Source: Rhizobium sp. Root1212 (GTDB lineage Bacteria; Pseudomonadota; Alphaproteobacteria; Rhizobiales; Rhizobiaceae). Taken from it: 64,000 bases of DNA. The stretch covers positions 119,495 through 183,494 of the forward strand of contig NZ_LMDA01000023.1 in the NCBI RefSeq assembly GCF_001424985.1. Reading direction: 5' to 3'. Both the position numbers and the translations under genes were made by a program. This document shows positions 17,002-25,787 of the stretch, in pieces. The notes below the pieces were generated by a model that ran no database searches, was not told the origin of the DNA, and saw only the letters and a list, made by a program, of their open reading frames with translations. Every line of letters begins with the position of its first letter. Positions within the stretch are counted from its first letter, which is position 1.

Positions 17002-18021
17002 TTGGCCCAGAAGATCAAGCTTTCGACGATCGCCGAAACGCTCGGCGTATCGACGGCAACCGTTTCGCTTGCCCTGCGCGACAGCCCGCTGGTGGCGACC
17101 GTCACCCGCGACAAGATCAAGGAACAGGCCCGCGCGCTGGGCTATATCTACAATCGTCGCGCCGCCAGCCTTCGCACCTCCCGCTCCGGCATCATCGGCG
17201 TCGTCGTGCACGACATCATGAATCCGTTCTACGGGGAAATCCTGAAGGCGATCGAGGCGGAACTCGACCGCGACCGCCAGACCTTCATTCTCTCCAATCA
17301 CTACGATTCCGTCGAAAAACAGCGGGCCTTCATCGAGACGCTGCTGCAACTCGGCGGCGATGGCGTGATCATGTCGCCGGCAATCGGCACCCCGCCGGAG
17401 GATATCCAGCTTGCCGAGGACAACGGCATGCCGGCGATCCTGATCGCCCGCACCATCGAAGGTGTCGACGTGCCGATCTTCCGCGGCGACGATGCCTATG
17501 GCATTTCGCTTGCCACCAATCACTTGATCAGCCTCGGCCATCGCTGCATCGCCATGGTCGGCGGCACGGATCTCACCTCGACCGGCCGCGACCGCTACCA
17601 GGGCTATGTGATGGCGCTGCGCAAGGCCAATATCGAGGTCGATCCGAACCTGCGCATCCCCGGCCCCCGCACGATGCAGGGCGGCTTCGAGGCGGCGGTG
17701 CATCTGCTTTCCCTGCCGCAGAAACCGACAGCCGTGGTTTGCTGGAACGATCTGGTGGCGATCGGCATGATGAACGGCATCGCCCGCGCCGGTCTAGTGC
17801 CCGGCCGCGATGTTTCGGTGACCGGCTATGACGATCTCGAGGAAGCCTCGATCTCGACGCCGGCGCTGACCACGGTTTCGAACGGCCAGTCGGAAGTCGG
17901 CCGCAGTGCGGCCCGCGCGCTGCTCGACAAGCTGAACGGCAGCCACGAGCCGGACGGCATCCATCTCATCAAGCCGGAAATGCGCATCCGCCAGTCGACG
18001 GGTCCGCTTCGCGCGGGATAA
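17002..18021 (+). CDS. LacI-family transcriptional regulator, TTG start
   Basis: A 339-aa LacI repressor. HTH at residues 5-27 (IKLSTIAETLGVSTATVSLA), hinge helix NRRAASLRTSRS, then the sugar-binding core starting GIIGVVVHDIMNPFYGEI. The start is TTG 17002, supported by a strong GGGGGAGG 5-12 nt upstream and no usable ATG nearby. The 2-hydroxyacid dehydrogenase follows by 61 nt on the same strand and may be under its control or co-transcribed. The ligand is unknown. Confidence 0.88.
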   Translation: MAQKIKLSTIAETLGVSTATVSLALRDSPLVATVTRDKIKEQARALGYIYNRRAASLRTSRSGIIGVVVHDIMNPFYGEILKAIEAELDRDRQTFILSNHYDSVEKQRAFIETLLQLGGDGVIMSPAIGTPPEDIQLAEDNGMPAILIARTIEGVDVPIFRGDDAYGISLATNHLISLGHRCIAMVGGTDLTSTGRDRYQGYVMALRKANIEVDPNLRIPGPRTMQGGFEAAVHLLSLPQKPTAVVCWNDLVAIGMMNGIARAGLVPGRDVSVTGYDDLEEASISTPALTTVSNGQSEVGRSAARALLDKLNGSHEPDGIHLIKPEMRIRQSTGPLRAG

Positions 18022-18082
18022 GCCTTTCCGTTCGGCGTCTGCGCGTTATTGTTTCTCGCGTCAGTGAACCGGAGAAATCGCC

Positions 18083-19060
18083 ATGGCTGAGAAGCAAACC
18101 CGTCCCGTCGTCCTTATTCCGGGGCGGATGAGCCAGCGGGTTCTCGAACGTCTGCCGGAGCATTTCGAGTTGGTGCAGCTTGCGGCCGGTGATCCGGCTC
18201 TGGTGACGCCGCGGATGGCCGAGCGGGTGCAGGGCATTGCGATCCAGGGCAGGCTGCCGTGCGAATTGGTCGATGCCCTCCCGCAGCTGGAAATCATCGC
18301 GAATTTCGGTGTCGGCTATGACGGCGTCGATGCGGCGCAGGCTGCCTCGCGCGGTATCGTCGTGACCAATACGCCGGATGTGCTGACGGAGGAGGTGGCG
18401 GATACGGCCATCGGGCTTCTTCTCAACACGCTGCGCCGTTTTCCTGTTGCCGAGCAATGGGTGCGCACGGGGCGTTGGGCCAAGGACGGCGCCTTTCCGT
18501 TGTCGCCGCTGACGCTGCGAGGCCGGACCGTTGGCCTTTACGGGCTTGGACGCATCGGACTTGCGATCGCAAAACGGCTTGAGAATTTCAGCGTTTCCAT
18601 CGCCTACCACACGCGCCATCCGCGCGAAGGGCTCGACTATGCCTATTATCCGACGCTGACGAGCATGGCCGAGGCGGTCGATACGCTGATTGCCATCGTG
18701 CCGGGCTCGGAAAGCACGCGCGGCACCGTCAATGCGGAGGTGCTGGCTGCGCTTGGCAAAAGCGGGGTGCTGATCAATGTCGGGCGCGGCAGCACGGTGG
18801 ACGAGGGCGCGCTTGTCGAGGCGCTGCAGAACGGGGTGATCGCGGCGGCGGGCCTTGATGTCTTCGAAAACGAGCCTGAAGTGCCCGAAGCGCTGCTGGG
18901 GATGGAGAATGTCTCAGTCCTGCCGCATGTCGGTTCGGCATCGCAGGCAACCCGCAACGCCATGGGCGATCTGGTGGTCGACAATCTTATCGCCTGGTTC
19001 GAGAAGGGCGAGGCGCTGACGCCGGTGCCGGAAACACCGTTCCTGCGCCATTCGTCCTGA
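18083..19060 (+). CDS. D-2-hydroxyacid dehydrogenase (glyoxylate/hydroxypyruvate reductase-like)
   Basis: A 325-aa NAD(P)H-dependent enzyme that reduces 2-keto acids such as glyoxylate or hydroxypyruvate. The Rossmann motif is GLYGLGRIG (around residues 152-160). The catalytic Arg is in NVGRGS (about 235), the Glu in FENEPEVP (about 265) and the His in LPHVGSAS (about 282), completing the family triad. Length fits GhrB-like enzymes. SD GGAG lies 9 nt before ATG 18083. The exact keto-acid substrate cannot be read from the sequence. Confidence 0.88.
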   Translation: MAEKQTRPVVLIPGRMSQRVLERLPEHFELVQLAAGDPALVTPRMAERVQGIAIQGRLPCELVDALPQLEIIANFGVGYDGVDAAQAASRGIVVTNTPDVLTEEVADTAIGLLLNTLRRFPVAEQWVRTGRWAKDGAFPLSPLTLRGRTVGLYGLGRIGLAIAKRLENFSVSIAYHTRHPREGLDYAYYPTLTSMAEAVDTLIAIVPGSESTRGTVNAEVLAALGKSGVLINVGRGSTVDEGALVEALQNGVIAAAGLDVFENEPEVPEALLGMENVSVLPHVGSASQATRNAMGDLVVDNLIAWFEKGEALTPVPETPFLRHSS

Positions 19061-19078
19061 GATTGAAGATTGGCGCTC

Positions 19079-19108
19079 TTCCCTTTTCCCCGGTGGGGAG
19101 AAGCGGGA
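19079..19108. repeat. decayed RIME-like palindrome
   Basis: CCCTTTTCCCCGGTGGGGAGAAG resembles one end-palindrome of the repeat at 1807-1914 but lacks the rest of the element. It also could act as a stem-loop between the two converging genes. Confidence 0.5.
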
Positions 19109-19121
19109 GATCGCGGGTCGA

Positions 19122-19889
19122 TCAGGCCGTAACCTTCCGCTTGCTGTCGGCATAGGCACGCACGGCGTCGCCAAAAGCTTCGAACAGCTTGTTGGACGGC
19201 GTGTCCTTGCCGACCCAGTATTCCGGATGCCACTGGACGCCGACCGCGAAGGCCTTGGAGCCGATCACGGAAACGGCCTCGACTGTGCCGTCTTCCGCCA
19301 GGGCTTCGATGGCGAGCTGGGGCGCGGTCTTGGAAATAGCCTGTCGGTGCAGGGAGTTGACACGGACTTCGCCAGCGCCGAGCACGGAGGCAAGGCAGCT
19401 TCCCTCCTTCACCAGCACTGTCTGACGGATGCCATAGGCGATGTCGAGTTCCGCCACGTCCGGCTTGCGGTGATCCCAGATGCCGGGCTGCTCCTGAATG
19501 TCGGAGGCGAGCGTGCCGCCAAGCGCGACGTTGAGTTCCTGGATGCCGCGGCAGATGGCGAGCAGTGGAATGCCCCGCTCCAGCGCGCGGCGGATCAGCG
19601 GCATTACGGTTGCGTCGCGCCCGGTATCGAAGGGGCCGTCGGCTTCCTTCGCCTCTCCGTCGCTGTAATAGGAGGGATGGACGTTGCTGCGCGAACCGCT
19701 GAGAAGCAGGCCGTCGACCCGGTCGAGAATGGCGTCGGCATCGTTGCCGGCTTCGAGCGCGGGCACGATGAGCGGCATCACGCCGGCTCCCTCGACGGCG
19801 GCCCGTACATATTGATGCTGCACCGCATGCCAGACATTGCCGTCGAAGGGCCGGAAATCGGCGGGAATGACAACAAAAGGCTTCGACAT
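19122..19889 (-). CDS. gamma-glutamyl-gamma-aminobutyrate hydrolase-like class I amidotransferase
   Basis: A 255-aa peptidase C26 family protein (PuuD-like). The nucleophile is Cys113 in AICRGIQELN and the His/Glu pair is H221 and E223 in VQWHPEYW. PuuD hydrolyses gamma-Glu-GABA in putrescine breakdown; related rhizobial proteins may act on other gamma-glutamyl amides. No other puu gene is adjacent, so the polyamine link is only suggestive. It is convergent with the dehydrogenase gene. Confidence 0.87.
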   Translation of the reverse strand: MSKPFVVIPADFRPFDGNVWHAVQHQYVRAAVEGAGVMPLIVPALEAGNDADAILDRVDGLLLSGSRSNVHPSYYSDGEAKEADGPFDTGRDATVMPLIRRALERGIPLLAICRGIQELNVALGGTLASDIQEQPGIWDHRKPDVAELDIAYGIRQTVLVKEGSCLASVLGAGEVRVNSLHRQAISKTAPQLAIEALAEDGTVEAVSVIGSKAFAVGVQWHPEYWVGKDTPSNKLFEAFGDAVRAYADSKRKVTA

Positions 19890-20301
19890 GGACCTCTCCG
19901 GAGAGTGCTGGCTGACGCTGGCTATGTGGTTATTGGCCTAGCCGATTGCCAGGTCATTCGCAAGCGAGCGGTCAAGCGTTTCGGCCGTCCCGCTCCGCTG
20001 GCGCGAGGAAACGCGACGCGCGAAATCTGGCCAATGTTTATTATGATCATGGTAACCACTTTGCCGGATCGGCTGTTGTAAAATATAGAACAGAGGTTGT
20101 GTGCGGTAGCAGACTGATGATTGGAATACCCATGTATGGTTGTGAAATACAGTAATGCTTGATTCCCGCTGCAATATTGAGTTGAATTTCTGTCGGGACG
20201 TGTTTTTTCGCGCGCGATGACTGCCATTTTGCTGTTATCCTGGCGAAATCATTCGTTAAACCCTCGGGAATAACACTTCGCCAAACCGGAGCAGAGGGTT
20301 C
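19890..20301. other. 412-bp intergenic region without a gene
   Basis: Divergent region between the PuuD-like gene and the GGDEF-EAL gene. The right two thirds (about 20030-20280) is distinctly AT-rich compared with the surroundings and likely holds both promoters. I see no convincing ORF, tRNA, strong hairpin or full CtrA site here. Confidence 0.5.
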
Positions 20302-22605
20302 ATGCAGTCCAAGGAACAGAGCACACTCGCGATCGATGTCTATCGATCGTTCGTGAGTTCTCTCTATGAAAACCGCCAGACGCTTCTGATCGGCATGCTG
20401 TCGCATGTCGTGACCTATCTGCTCGTCTTCGCCAAGACCGGTGACCTCTTCTATGTCGGCTGCTGCGCCGCCATCGTCCTGATCTGGACAGCACGCGGTT
20501 TTGGTATGCGCCGGTTCGACAAGGTCGATCTTTCGGCCATGGGGCAGGAGGGCATCCGCGTCTGGGAAAACCGCTACAATATCGGCGCGATCTGCGCGAC
20601 AGTGACGCTAGGCCTTGCGTGCGCCTACAGCATTCTCGTCAGCCGCGATTCCTTTGCCGAATTCGCCTGCATCTCCGTGACGCTGGCGACCATGGTGTCG
20701 ATCGTCGGGCGCAATTACGGTTCGGCCCGCGCCGTCATTGTCATGACGCTGTCGGCCTGCGGTCCGATCATTTTCGGGCTCCTAGCGTTGCGCGATGGTT
20801 ATATGGCATTGCTGGCGCTGCTGCTCGTACCCTTCATGCTGACGACCTGGGCGATGGCGAGGGGCGTGCGCGAATTCCTCTACAAGAACGTCATCGCCGC
20901 CCACGAAATCTCGACGATCGCCGAACGCTTCGACCTTGCCCTCAACAACATGACGCACGGTCTGTTCATGCTCGATTCCGATGGTCGCATTCTGGTCGCC
21001 AACCGGCGCGCCTGCGAGCTTCTCAATCTCGGCGAACAGACGCGGCTGAAGGATGCTCATCTCGATGCCGTGCTGCGCTACGGCGTGCGGCATACCTTTC
21101 TGGAACAGGAGCAGGCCAAACAGGTGCTGCGCCAGCTCGACCGGTTGATGCGCGGCGAGCAATCGCGTGCGCTCGTGCCGTTTTCGGAAGAGCTTTATCT
21201 CGAATTCGCCGCCCGCACTCGGCCGAACGGCGGCATCGTCCTGATCTTCGAGGACGTGACGGCGCGGGTGCGTGCGGAAAAGAAAATCCTGCAGATGGTG
21301 CGGTTCGACACGCTGACCGGCCTGCCGAACCGCGACTATTTTGCCGAGCTGGCCCAGGCCGCGCTTTCCGAGCGCAAGCGCGCCGGCAAGGTCGGCTACA
21401 TGGTCGTCGATGTCGCCGAGTTCAAGCATGTCAACGACACCCGCGGCCATATCGTCGGCGACAGCCTGCTTTGCGCCATTGCCGAGCGGCTGAAGCGGCT
21501 CGCCACGGATAAGGCCATCGTCGCCCGCCTGATGGGCGACGAGTTCGTGCTGTTCTTTCCGAACGAGACCAACCGGCGCGATCTCGAAGATCGCATGCGC
21601 GCTTTGCACGCCCAGTTGCGCGGCGCCTATCATGCCGATGGTTTCACCTTCAACGTCTCGATGAGCGCCGGCTACGTCATCGTCTCCAGCAGCGATTTCC
21701 GTATCGAGGACATGCAGATCAAGGCGGATCTGGCGCTTTTCGAAAGCAAGAGCCGCAACAAGGGCGGCGCGATGGCCTTCGAGGCGGAGATGGATGCCAA
21801 CTATCTCGACCGCCAGAAACTGAAAGCGGATCTGCGCGAGGCGGTGGAGCATGGCGGACTTTCCGTCGCCTACCAGCCGATGTTCGTGCCGGACGGATCG
21901 CGCATCGAATGCTGCGAAGCTTTGGCGCGCTGGACCCATGGGGAACGGGGACCCGTTTCGCCGATCGTGTTCATTCCGCTCGCCGAAGAGATCGGCCTTG
22001 TCGGCGACATCACCCGCTTCATGCTGCGCCAGGCCTGCCTCGACTGCATGTCGTGGCCGGCGCATATCTCGGTCTCGGTCAATCTCTCGGTGCTCGACCT
22101 GCACAACAGCGAAATCGTCGGGCTGGTGGCCGATACGCTCGCGGAGACCGGCCTGCCGCCGTCGCGCCTGCATCTGGAGGTCACGGAAAGCTGCCTGATG
22201 GAAGAGACCGCGAAGGTCCGTACCATCCTGCAGGAACTGCGCGCCCGCGGCATCACCATCGCCATCGATGATTTCGGCACCGGCTATTCGAGCCTCAGCT
22301 ATCTCGATGCGCTGCCGCTCGACATCATCAAGATCGACCGGTCCTTCGTGCGCAACATCCGCGAGGATGCCCGCCGCTTCAAGCTGCTGCGCGGCACCGT
22401 CAACCTCGCACGCGAACTCGACCTGAAGACGGTGATTGAAGGCGTCGAGACGAGCGACCAGCTGGCGCTGGTCAACGAGTTCAAATGTGCCGATCTGGTG
22501 CAGGGCTACGTCTTTGCCGCCCCGATGACCTCGCAGGCCGTCGAAGCCTTGGACGAGACGCTCTCCAAGAAGAACGGCTCGCCGTTCGACCGGCGCATCG
22601 CCTGA
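20302..22605 (+). CDS. membrane PAS-GGDEF-EAL c-di-GMP turnover protein
   Basis: A 767-aa signalling protein. Residues 20-200 form about six membrane helices in two groups, then a PAS domain (FDLALNNMTHGLFMLDSDGR, about 211-320), GGDEF (about 330-500) and EAL (about 510-755). The GGDEF signature reads MGDEF at 411-415, so the first Gly is lost and cyclase activity is doubtful. The EAL side looks intact: CEALARW (EAL 539-541), NLSV, DDFGTGYSSLSYL, KIDRSF and VIEGVET. The likely net role is c-di-GMP hydrolysis, perhaps tuned by GTP binding to the GGDEF domain. Its start is ATG 20302 after GGAGCAGAGG. Confidence 0.92.
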   Translation: MQSKEQSTLAIDVYRSFVSSLYENRQTLLIGMLSHVVTYLLVFAKTGDLFYVGCCAAIVLIWTARGFGMRRFDKVDLSAMGQEGIRVWENRYNIGAICATVTLGLACAYSILVSRDSFAEFACISVTLATMVSIVGRNYGSARAVIVMTLSACGPIIFGLLALRDGYMALLALLLVPFMLTTWAMARGVREFLYKNVIAAHEISTIAERFDLALNNMTHGLFMLDSDGRILVANRRACELLNLGEQTRLKDAHLDAVLRYGVRHTFLEQEQAKQVLRQLDRLMRGEQSRALVPFSEELYLEFAARTRPNGGIVLIFEDVTARVRAEKKILQMVRFDTLTGLPNRDYFAELAQAALSERKRAGKVGYMVVDVAEFKHVNDTRGHIVGDSLLCAIAERLKRLATDKAIVARLMGDEFVLFFPNETNRRDLEDRMRALHAQLRGAYHADGFTFNVSMSAGYVIVSSSDFRIEDMQIKADLALFESKSRNKGGAMAFEAEMDANYLDRQKLKADLREAVEHGGLSVAYQPMFVPDGSRIECCEALARWTHGERGPVSPIVFIPLAEEIGLVGDITRFMLRQACLDCMSWPAHISVSVNLSVLDLHNSEIVGLVADTLAETGLPPSRLHLEVTESCLMEETAKVRTILQELRARGITIAIDDFGTGYSSLSYLDALPLDIIKIDRSFVRNIREDARRFKLLRGTVNLARELDLKTVIEGVETSDQLALVNEFKCADLVQGYVFAAPMTSQAVEALDETLSKKNGSPFDRRIA

Positions 22606-22659
22606 AAGCCTTTCAAATCAACGTTTTCAACGCCGGCGACAACGCGCGCTCCATTAGCG

Positions 22660-22674
22660 TTAACCATTTGTTAA
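22660..22674. promoter_or_regulatory. CtrA-type site 1 upstream of FeeM-like gene
   Basis: TTAA-CCATTTG-TTAA, an exact match to the CtrA consensus TTAA-N7-TTAA. Its 3' half begins a 13-bp perfect inverted repeat: AACCATTTGTTAA (22662-22674) with TTAACAAATGGTT (22677-22689). Confidence 0.65.
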
Positions 22675-22694
22675 GGTTAACAAATGGTTTATCG

Positions 22695-22710
22695 TTAAAA
22701 ATCTATTAAC
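22695..22710. promoter_or_regulatory. CtrA-type site 2 upstream of FeeM-like gene
   Basis: TTAA-AAATCTA-TTAAC, a second exact CtrA consensus including the favoured trailing C, 57 bp before the start codon and 20 bp after the first site. Confidence 0.65.
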
Positions 22711-22766
22711 GTATTGTGAGGGCCCGCCCTTTATAAGATGAATGCTTCGTTAAAGGGGCATCGTCG

Positions 22767-23534
22767 ATGGACAAGAGTATTGCGTCGGAGAGCCGGTTTG
22801 CCGACCGGCTGCTTGAAATCCTGGATCGCGTCGAGTATCGCCGCGTCGAAACGGGCGAGGATATGGAGGAGGTGGCCCGCATCCGCGCCAAGGCCTACCA
22901 GATGGCCGATATCCTGCCGGTTTCCGGTTCGCAGCTGATCGATGACGTCGATTTCGACAGCCATGCCTATGTCTTCGGGATTTACTACCGGGAGCGGCTG
23001 ATCAGCACCGTGCGCGTGCATCACGTGACGCCGGAGCATCGCGTCAGCTCGTCGGCGACGATCTTCGGCAAGGAAATCCACGCCTTTCTCGATGCCGGCA
23101 TGAGCCTGATCGATCCGGTGCGGCTGGCGGCCGATCCGCAGGTGGTCCGGGAAATGCCGGCCATTCCTTATCTGACGCTGCGTGTGGCGACCATGGCATC
23201 GGAACATTTCGACGTCGATCGCTGTCTGTCGCTGGTGAAGCCGCAGCATGCGGCCTTCTACAAGCGGGTGTTCGATGCCGATACCATCGTCGAACCGCAG
23301 AAGAACTGCGGCGACTACAAGATCGACCTGACACTGCTGGCGGCGCGCGTGCGCGAAATCCGCCCGTGGCTCTACAAGCGCTTTCCTTTCTTCGACAGCG
23401 AGCCCTTCGAGCGCCGCATGATGTTCGGCGACCGCCGCGTCAGGCCGACGCCGCTCACCATCCTGCCGACGGCGCGGCTGGCGATGACGGCGCAGAGCAG
23501 GGCGCGTTCCCATCTTGCCGGCCGGCGGGCCTGA
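22767..23534 (+). CDS. FeeM-like N-acyl amino acid synthase / GNAT-fold acyltransferase
   Basis: A 255-aa protein with the fold of N-acyl amino acid synthases (FeeM), relatives of acyl-homoserine-lactone synthases. Features include VEYRRVETGEDMEEVARIRAK (N-terminal substrate region), then the GNAT-like core YRERLISTVRVHHVTPEH and IPYLTLRVATMASEHFDVD. It is expected to transfer a fatty acyl chain from acyl-ACP to an amino acid or similar amine; the product is unknown. It is not a classical LuxI. Two exact CtrA sites lie in its promoter, which suggests cell-cycle-timed expression. It follows the GGDEF-EAL gene by 161 bp. Confidence 0.8.
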   Translation: MDKSIASESRFADRLLEILDRVEYRRVETGEDMEEVARIRAKAYQMADILPVSGSQLIDDVDFDSHAYVFGIYYRERLISTVRVHHVTPEHRVSSSATIFGKEIHAFLDAGMSLIDPVRLAADPQVVREMPAIPYLTLRVATMASEHFDVDRCLSLVKPQHAAFYKRVFDADTIVEPQKNCGDYKIDLTLLAARVREIRPWLYKRFPFFDSEPFERRMMFGDRRVRPTPLTILPTARLAMTAQSRARSHLAGRRA

Positions 23535-23719
23535 GTCTCGCGGCGTTGTGCAGCCTTATGACGCAGTGTTTTCGCGGGTTTTCGTTGCGCTTGCGGCCGG
23601 CTTTGTGTAAGGGCTGCTAGAGAGGGTTGCCGAAGTGAGGCGTTCGGCATTCCATAGGTAAAACGAATTGTGACGGCGAGGCCGCCTGCGGCTGCCGGAT
23701 GTCAGGGAGACAATGGACG

Positions 23720-23944
23720 ATGGCTGAGCATCATACCGGACCGGTCGAAACGGGTGCACCGATGGACTATGCCGAGCACGAAAAGACCTACAATTTCTTC
23801 CTGGTCGCATCGAAGTTCGGCACGCTGTTCTGTATCGCTTTGCTGATCTCCATGGCTGCCGGTTTCTTCACCAGCGCCGGCTTCTTCTCGGCACTCGTGC
23901 TGTTCATTCTTCTCAACATCGCCGGCTTCGTGCTGCTGCGCTGA
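23720..23944 (+). CDS. aa3-type cytochrome c oxidase subunit IV
   Basis: A 74-aa membrane protein of the bacterial CoxIV_2 family, the small fourth subunit of aa3 oxidase. A soluble N-terminus (MDYAEHEKTYNFFL, the conserved start of the family helix) leads to two hydrophobic stretches at about 28-50 and 53-73. It occurs apart from the cox operon, which is usual in Rhizobiaceae. ATG 23720 gives the family-standard length. A strong bidirectional terminator follows. Confidence 0.88.
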   Translation: MAEHHTGPVETGAPMDYAEHEKTYNFFLVASKFGTLFCIALLISMAAGFFTSAGFFSALVLFILLNIAGFVLLR

Positions 23945-23989
23945 TAGCGCGCCCGCAACGGCGACGTTGAAGTTAAAGAGTTGAAACGA

Positions 23990-24017
23990 AAAATGCCCGC
24001 GTCACGCGGGCATTTTT
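23990..24017. terminator. bidirectional terminator between oxidase subunit IV and TPR genes
   Basis: AAATGCCCGCG (23991-24001) pairs with CGCGGGCATTT (24005-24015). T-runs lie on the + strand and A-runs on the left side, so it can serve both converging genes. Confidence 0.9.
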
Positions 24018-24050
24018 GTATGTGCTTTTCGCGGGGAAGGCCGGTTTCGG

Positions 24051-24920
24051 TCAGGCGCCGCCGTTGATGCGGTTGAGGCCTGCGCGTGCCGGCTCGTATT
24101 TTGGATCGAGCTTCAGAGCGTGCGAATAGGAGCGCTTGGCCTTTTCCATATTGCCCTGGCGCTCATAGACCAGCGCCTGGTTCGCCCAGGATTCGGCGAT
24201 GTTGCCGTTGAGCGTGATGGCGGTGTTGAAATCGGAGAAGGCGTTGTCGTTGTCGTTCTGTGCGACATAGGAGATGCCGCGGCCGTTGTAGGGCTCTGGC
24301 GAGTTCGGCGACAGCGAGATCGCCGTCGAGAAGTCCTCGATCGCCTGGGCATGCTGGTTGCGGGCCTGATAGATCAGGCCGCGATTGTGATAGGCGCGCG
24401 GATCGGTCGTATCGAGTTCGATCGCCTTGTTGAAATCGGCGAAGGCTGAATCGAGCTGGCCGGCCTGACGGTAGAGATTGCCGCGGCCGATATAGGCGAC
24501 GTCGTAGCGGGCGTTGAGCTGGATGGCACGGTTGTAGTCGGCCTGCGCCTGCGACAGGTCGCCCATATTGCGCTCGACCAGCGCCCGGTTGGCATAGGCC
24601 TGGTAGAACTGCGGATTGAGTTCCAGCGCCTTGTTGAAATCGGCAAGCGCGCGGCGGAATTCGCCGGCGCGGCCATAGGCCGATCCGCGCACGTTGTAGC
24701 CTTCCGGATCGCTCGGATTGGCGGCGATGACGTTGGAGAGCGAGGCGATGTTCTGCTCGGAACCCTGCTCGCGCTCGACACGCATCATGTTGGCCGAGGT
24801 ATCGGCCGTCTGGCAGCCGGAAAGGCCGATGGCGCCGACCGTCAGGACGCCGGCAAGGCCGATCAGACGGGCGAAGGAGATTTTACCGGAAAAATCCGCA
24901 GTCCTGGCAGTCGATGTCAA
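24051..24920 (-). CDS. TPR-repeat lipoprotein, TTG start
   Basis: A 289-aa lipoprotein with a signal peptide and lipobox LSGC (Cys36), followed by about seven tetratricopeptide repeats such as NPQFYQAYANRALVERNMGD and DPRAYHNRGLIYQARNQHAQ. TPR lipoproteins act as envelope scaffolds; partner unknown. TTG 24920 is preferred because GAGGA lies 7 nt upstream and it gives a normal signal peptide (MTSTARTADFSGKISFARLI). An ATG at 24956 would add 12 unlikely residues. The gene ends 34 nt from the shared terminator. Confidence 0.82.
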   Translation of the reverse strand: MTSTARTADFSGKISFARLIGLAGVLTVGAIGLSGCQTADTSANMMRVEREQGSEQNIASLSNVIAANPSDPEGYNVRGSAYGRAGEFRRALADFNKALELNPQFYQAYANRALVERNMGDLSQAQADYNRAIQLNARYDVAYIGRGNLYRQAGQLDSAFADFNKAIELDTTDPRAYHNRGLIYQARNQHAQAIEDFSTAISLSPNSPEPYNGRGISYVAQNDNDNAFSDFNTAITLNGNIAESWANQALVYERQGNMEKAKRSYSHALKLDPKYEPARAGLNRINGGA

Positions 24921-25132
24921 GATCGATTCCTCAATTAAACGATGCTCGTCACACATGCGCCGACGGTGTCCGTTCAAGCCATGTGCACTTCCAGTGAAGA
25001 GCGAATCGGGAGCATCTCCGTCGATGCTGCGCTCCATGTCCGAAGACATTATGGCGCGTCTCGCGCGCCGCCGCCACGGACCGGATCGACCGGCTTCGGC
25101 AAGCTTCCGGCGGAAAACCCCGCCGCATACAG

Positions 25133-25164
25133 AAAAGGCGGTGGCGACAAAAGTCGCCCCCGCC
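25133..25164 (-). terminator. intrinsic terminator of rpsU
   Basis: On the minus strand GGCGGGGGCGAC-TTTT-GTCGCCACCGCC is followed by TTTT (25133-25136), 31 nt after the rpsU stop. Confidence 0.8.
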
Positions 25165-25195
25165 GGGTATGTCGTCTAGGCGTCGAAACCGCGGA

Positions 25196-25429
25196 TCAGC
25201 GTGCAGCTGCGGTGCGGCCACCGCTGATCAGGCCTTCGCGCTGCATGCGCTTACGAGCCAGCTTGCGAACGCGGCGAACGGCTTCGGCCTTTTCGCGGGC
25301 GCGCTTCTGGGACGGCTTCTCGTAGTAGTCGCGCATCTTCATTTCACGGAAGATACCTTCGCGCTGCATCTTCTTCTTGAGTGCGCGAAGCGCTTGATCG
25401 ACGTTGTTGTCGCGGACTAGTACCTGCAC
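25196..25429 (-). CDS. rpsU: 30S ribosomal protein bS21
   Basis: A 77-aa small-subunit protein. The family start [20 protein letters not shown] and the very basic tail ([20 protein letters not shown]...) are diagnostic. Alphaproteobacterial S21 is longer than the E. coli form, as here. The start codon is GTG 25429, with AAAGGA 11 nt upstream. It is transcribed alone, with its own terminator. Many Rhizobiaceae carry two rpsU copies; only one is in this window. Confidence 0.95.
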   Translation of the reverse strand: MQVLVRDNNVDQALRALKKKMQREGIFREMKMRDYYEKPSQKRAREKAEAVRRVRKLARKRMQREGLISGGRTAAAR

Positions 25430-25787
25430 GTTAATCCCGTTCCTTTGTTCGAGTTATCAGCCTCACGAAGTCAGGTCGACGAGGCAATAAAATGATATTC
25501 GCGGAGCCCTAGAGCTTTACGATTGGAGAGAGCGGATACCAGATCGTCCGGCCAAAGTCCAGCCGCCAGTTACCGGCAAGCGGCGAAAATTGCCGGATGA
25601 CCCGAATTTTCACATTGGATGGAGCCGGACGCGGCCCTGTTCGGCGAGAGCGGGCGATGTTGGGCCGATGTCGCAACATACGCAGGAAGCGCTGTTATGC
25701 GTCGCAAAAGAACCGTTGCGGAAACGCAGGATTTGCCATTTCTATGATCGAAACGGAATTCCCCGGATGGACGGAGTTTAAAGGCGG
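25430..25787. other. 358-bp intergenic region between rpsU and soxB
   Basis: Divergent upstream region of rpsU (minus) and the sox operon (plus). The first 80 bp are relatively AT-rich and probably hold the rpsU promoter. No convincing ORF, hairpin or repeat was found. Confidence 0.5.
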
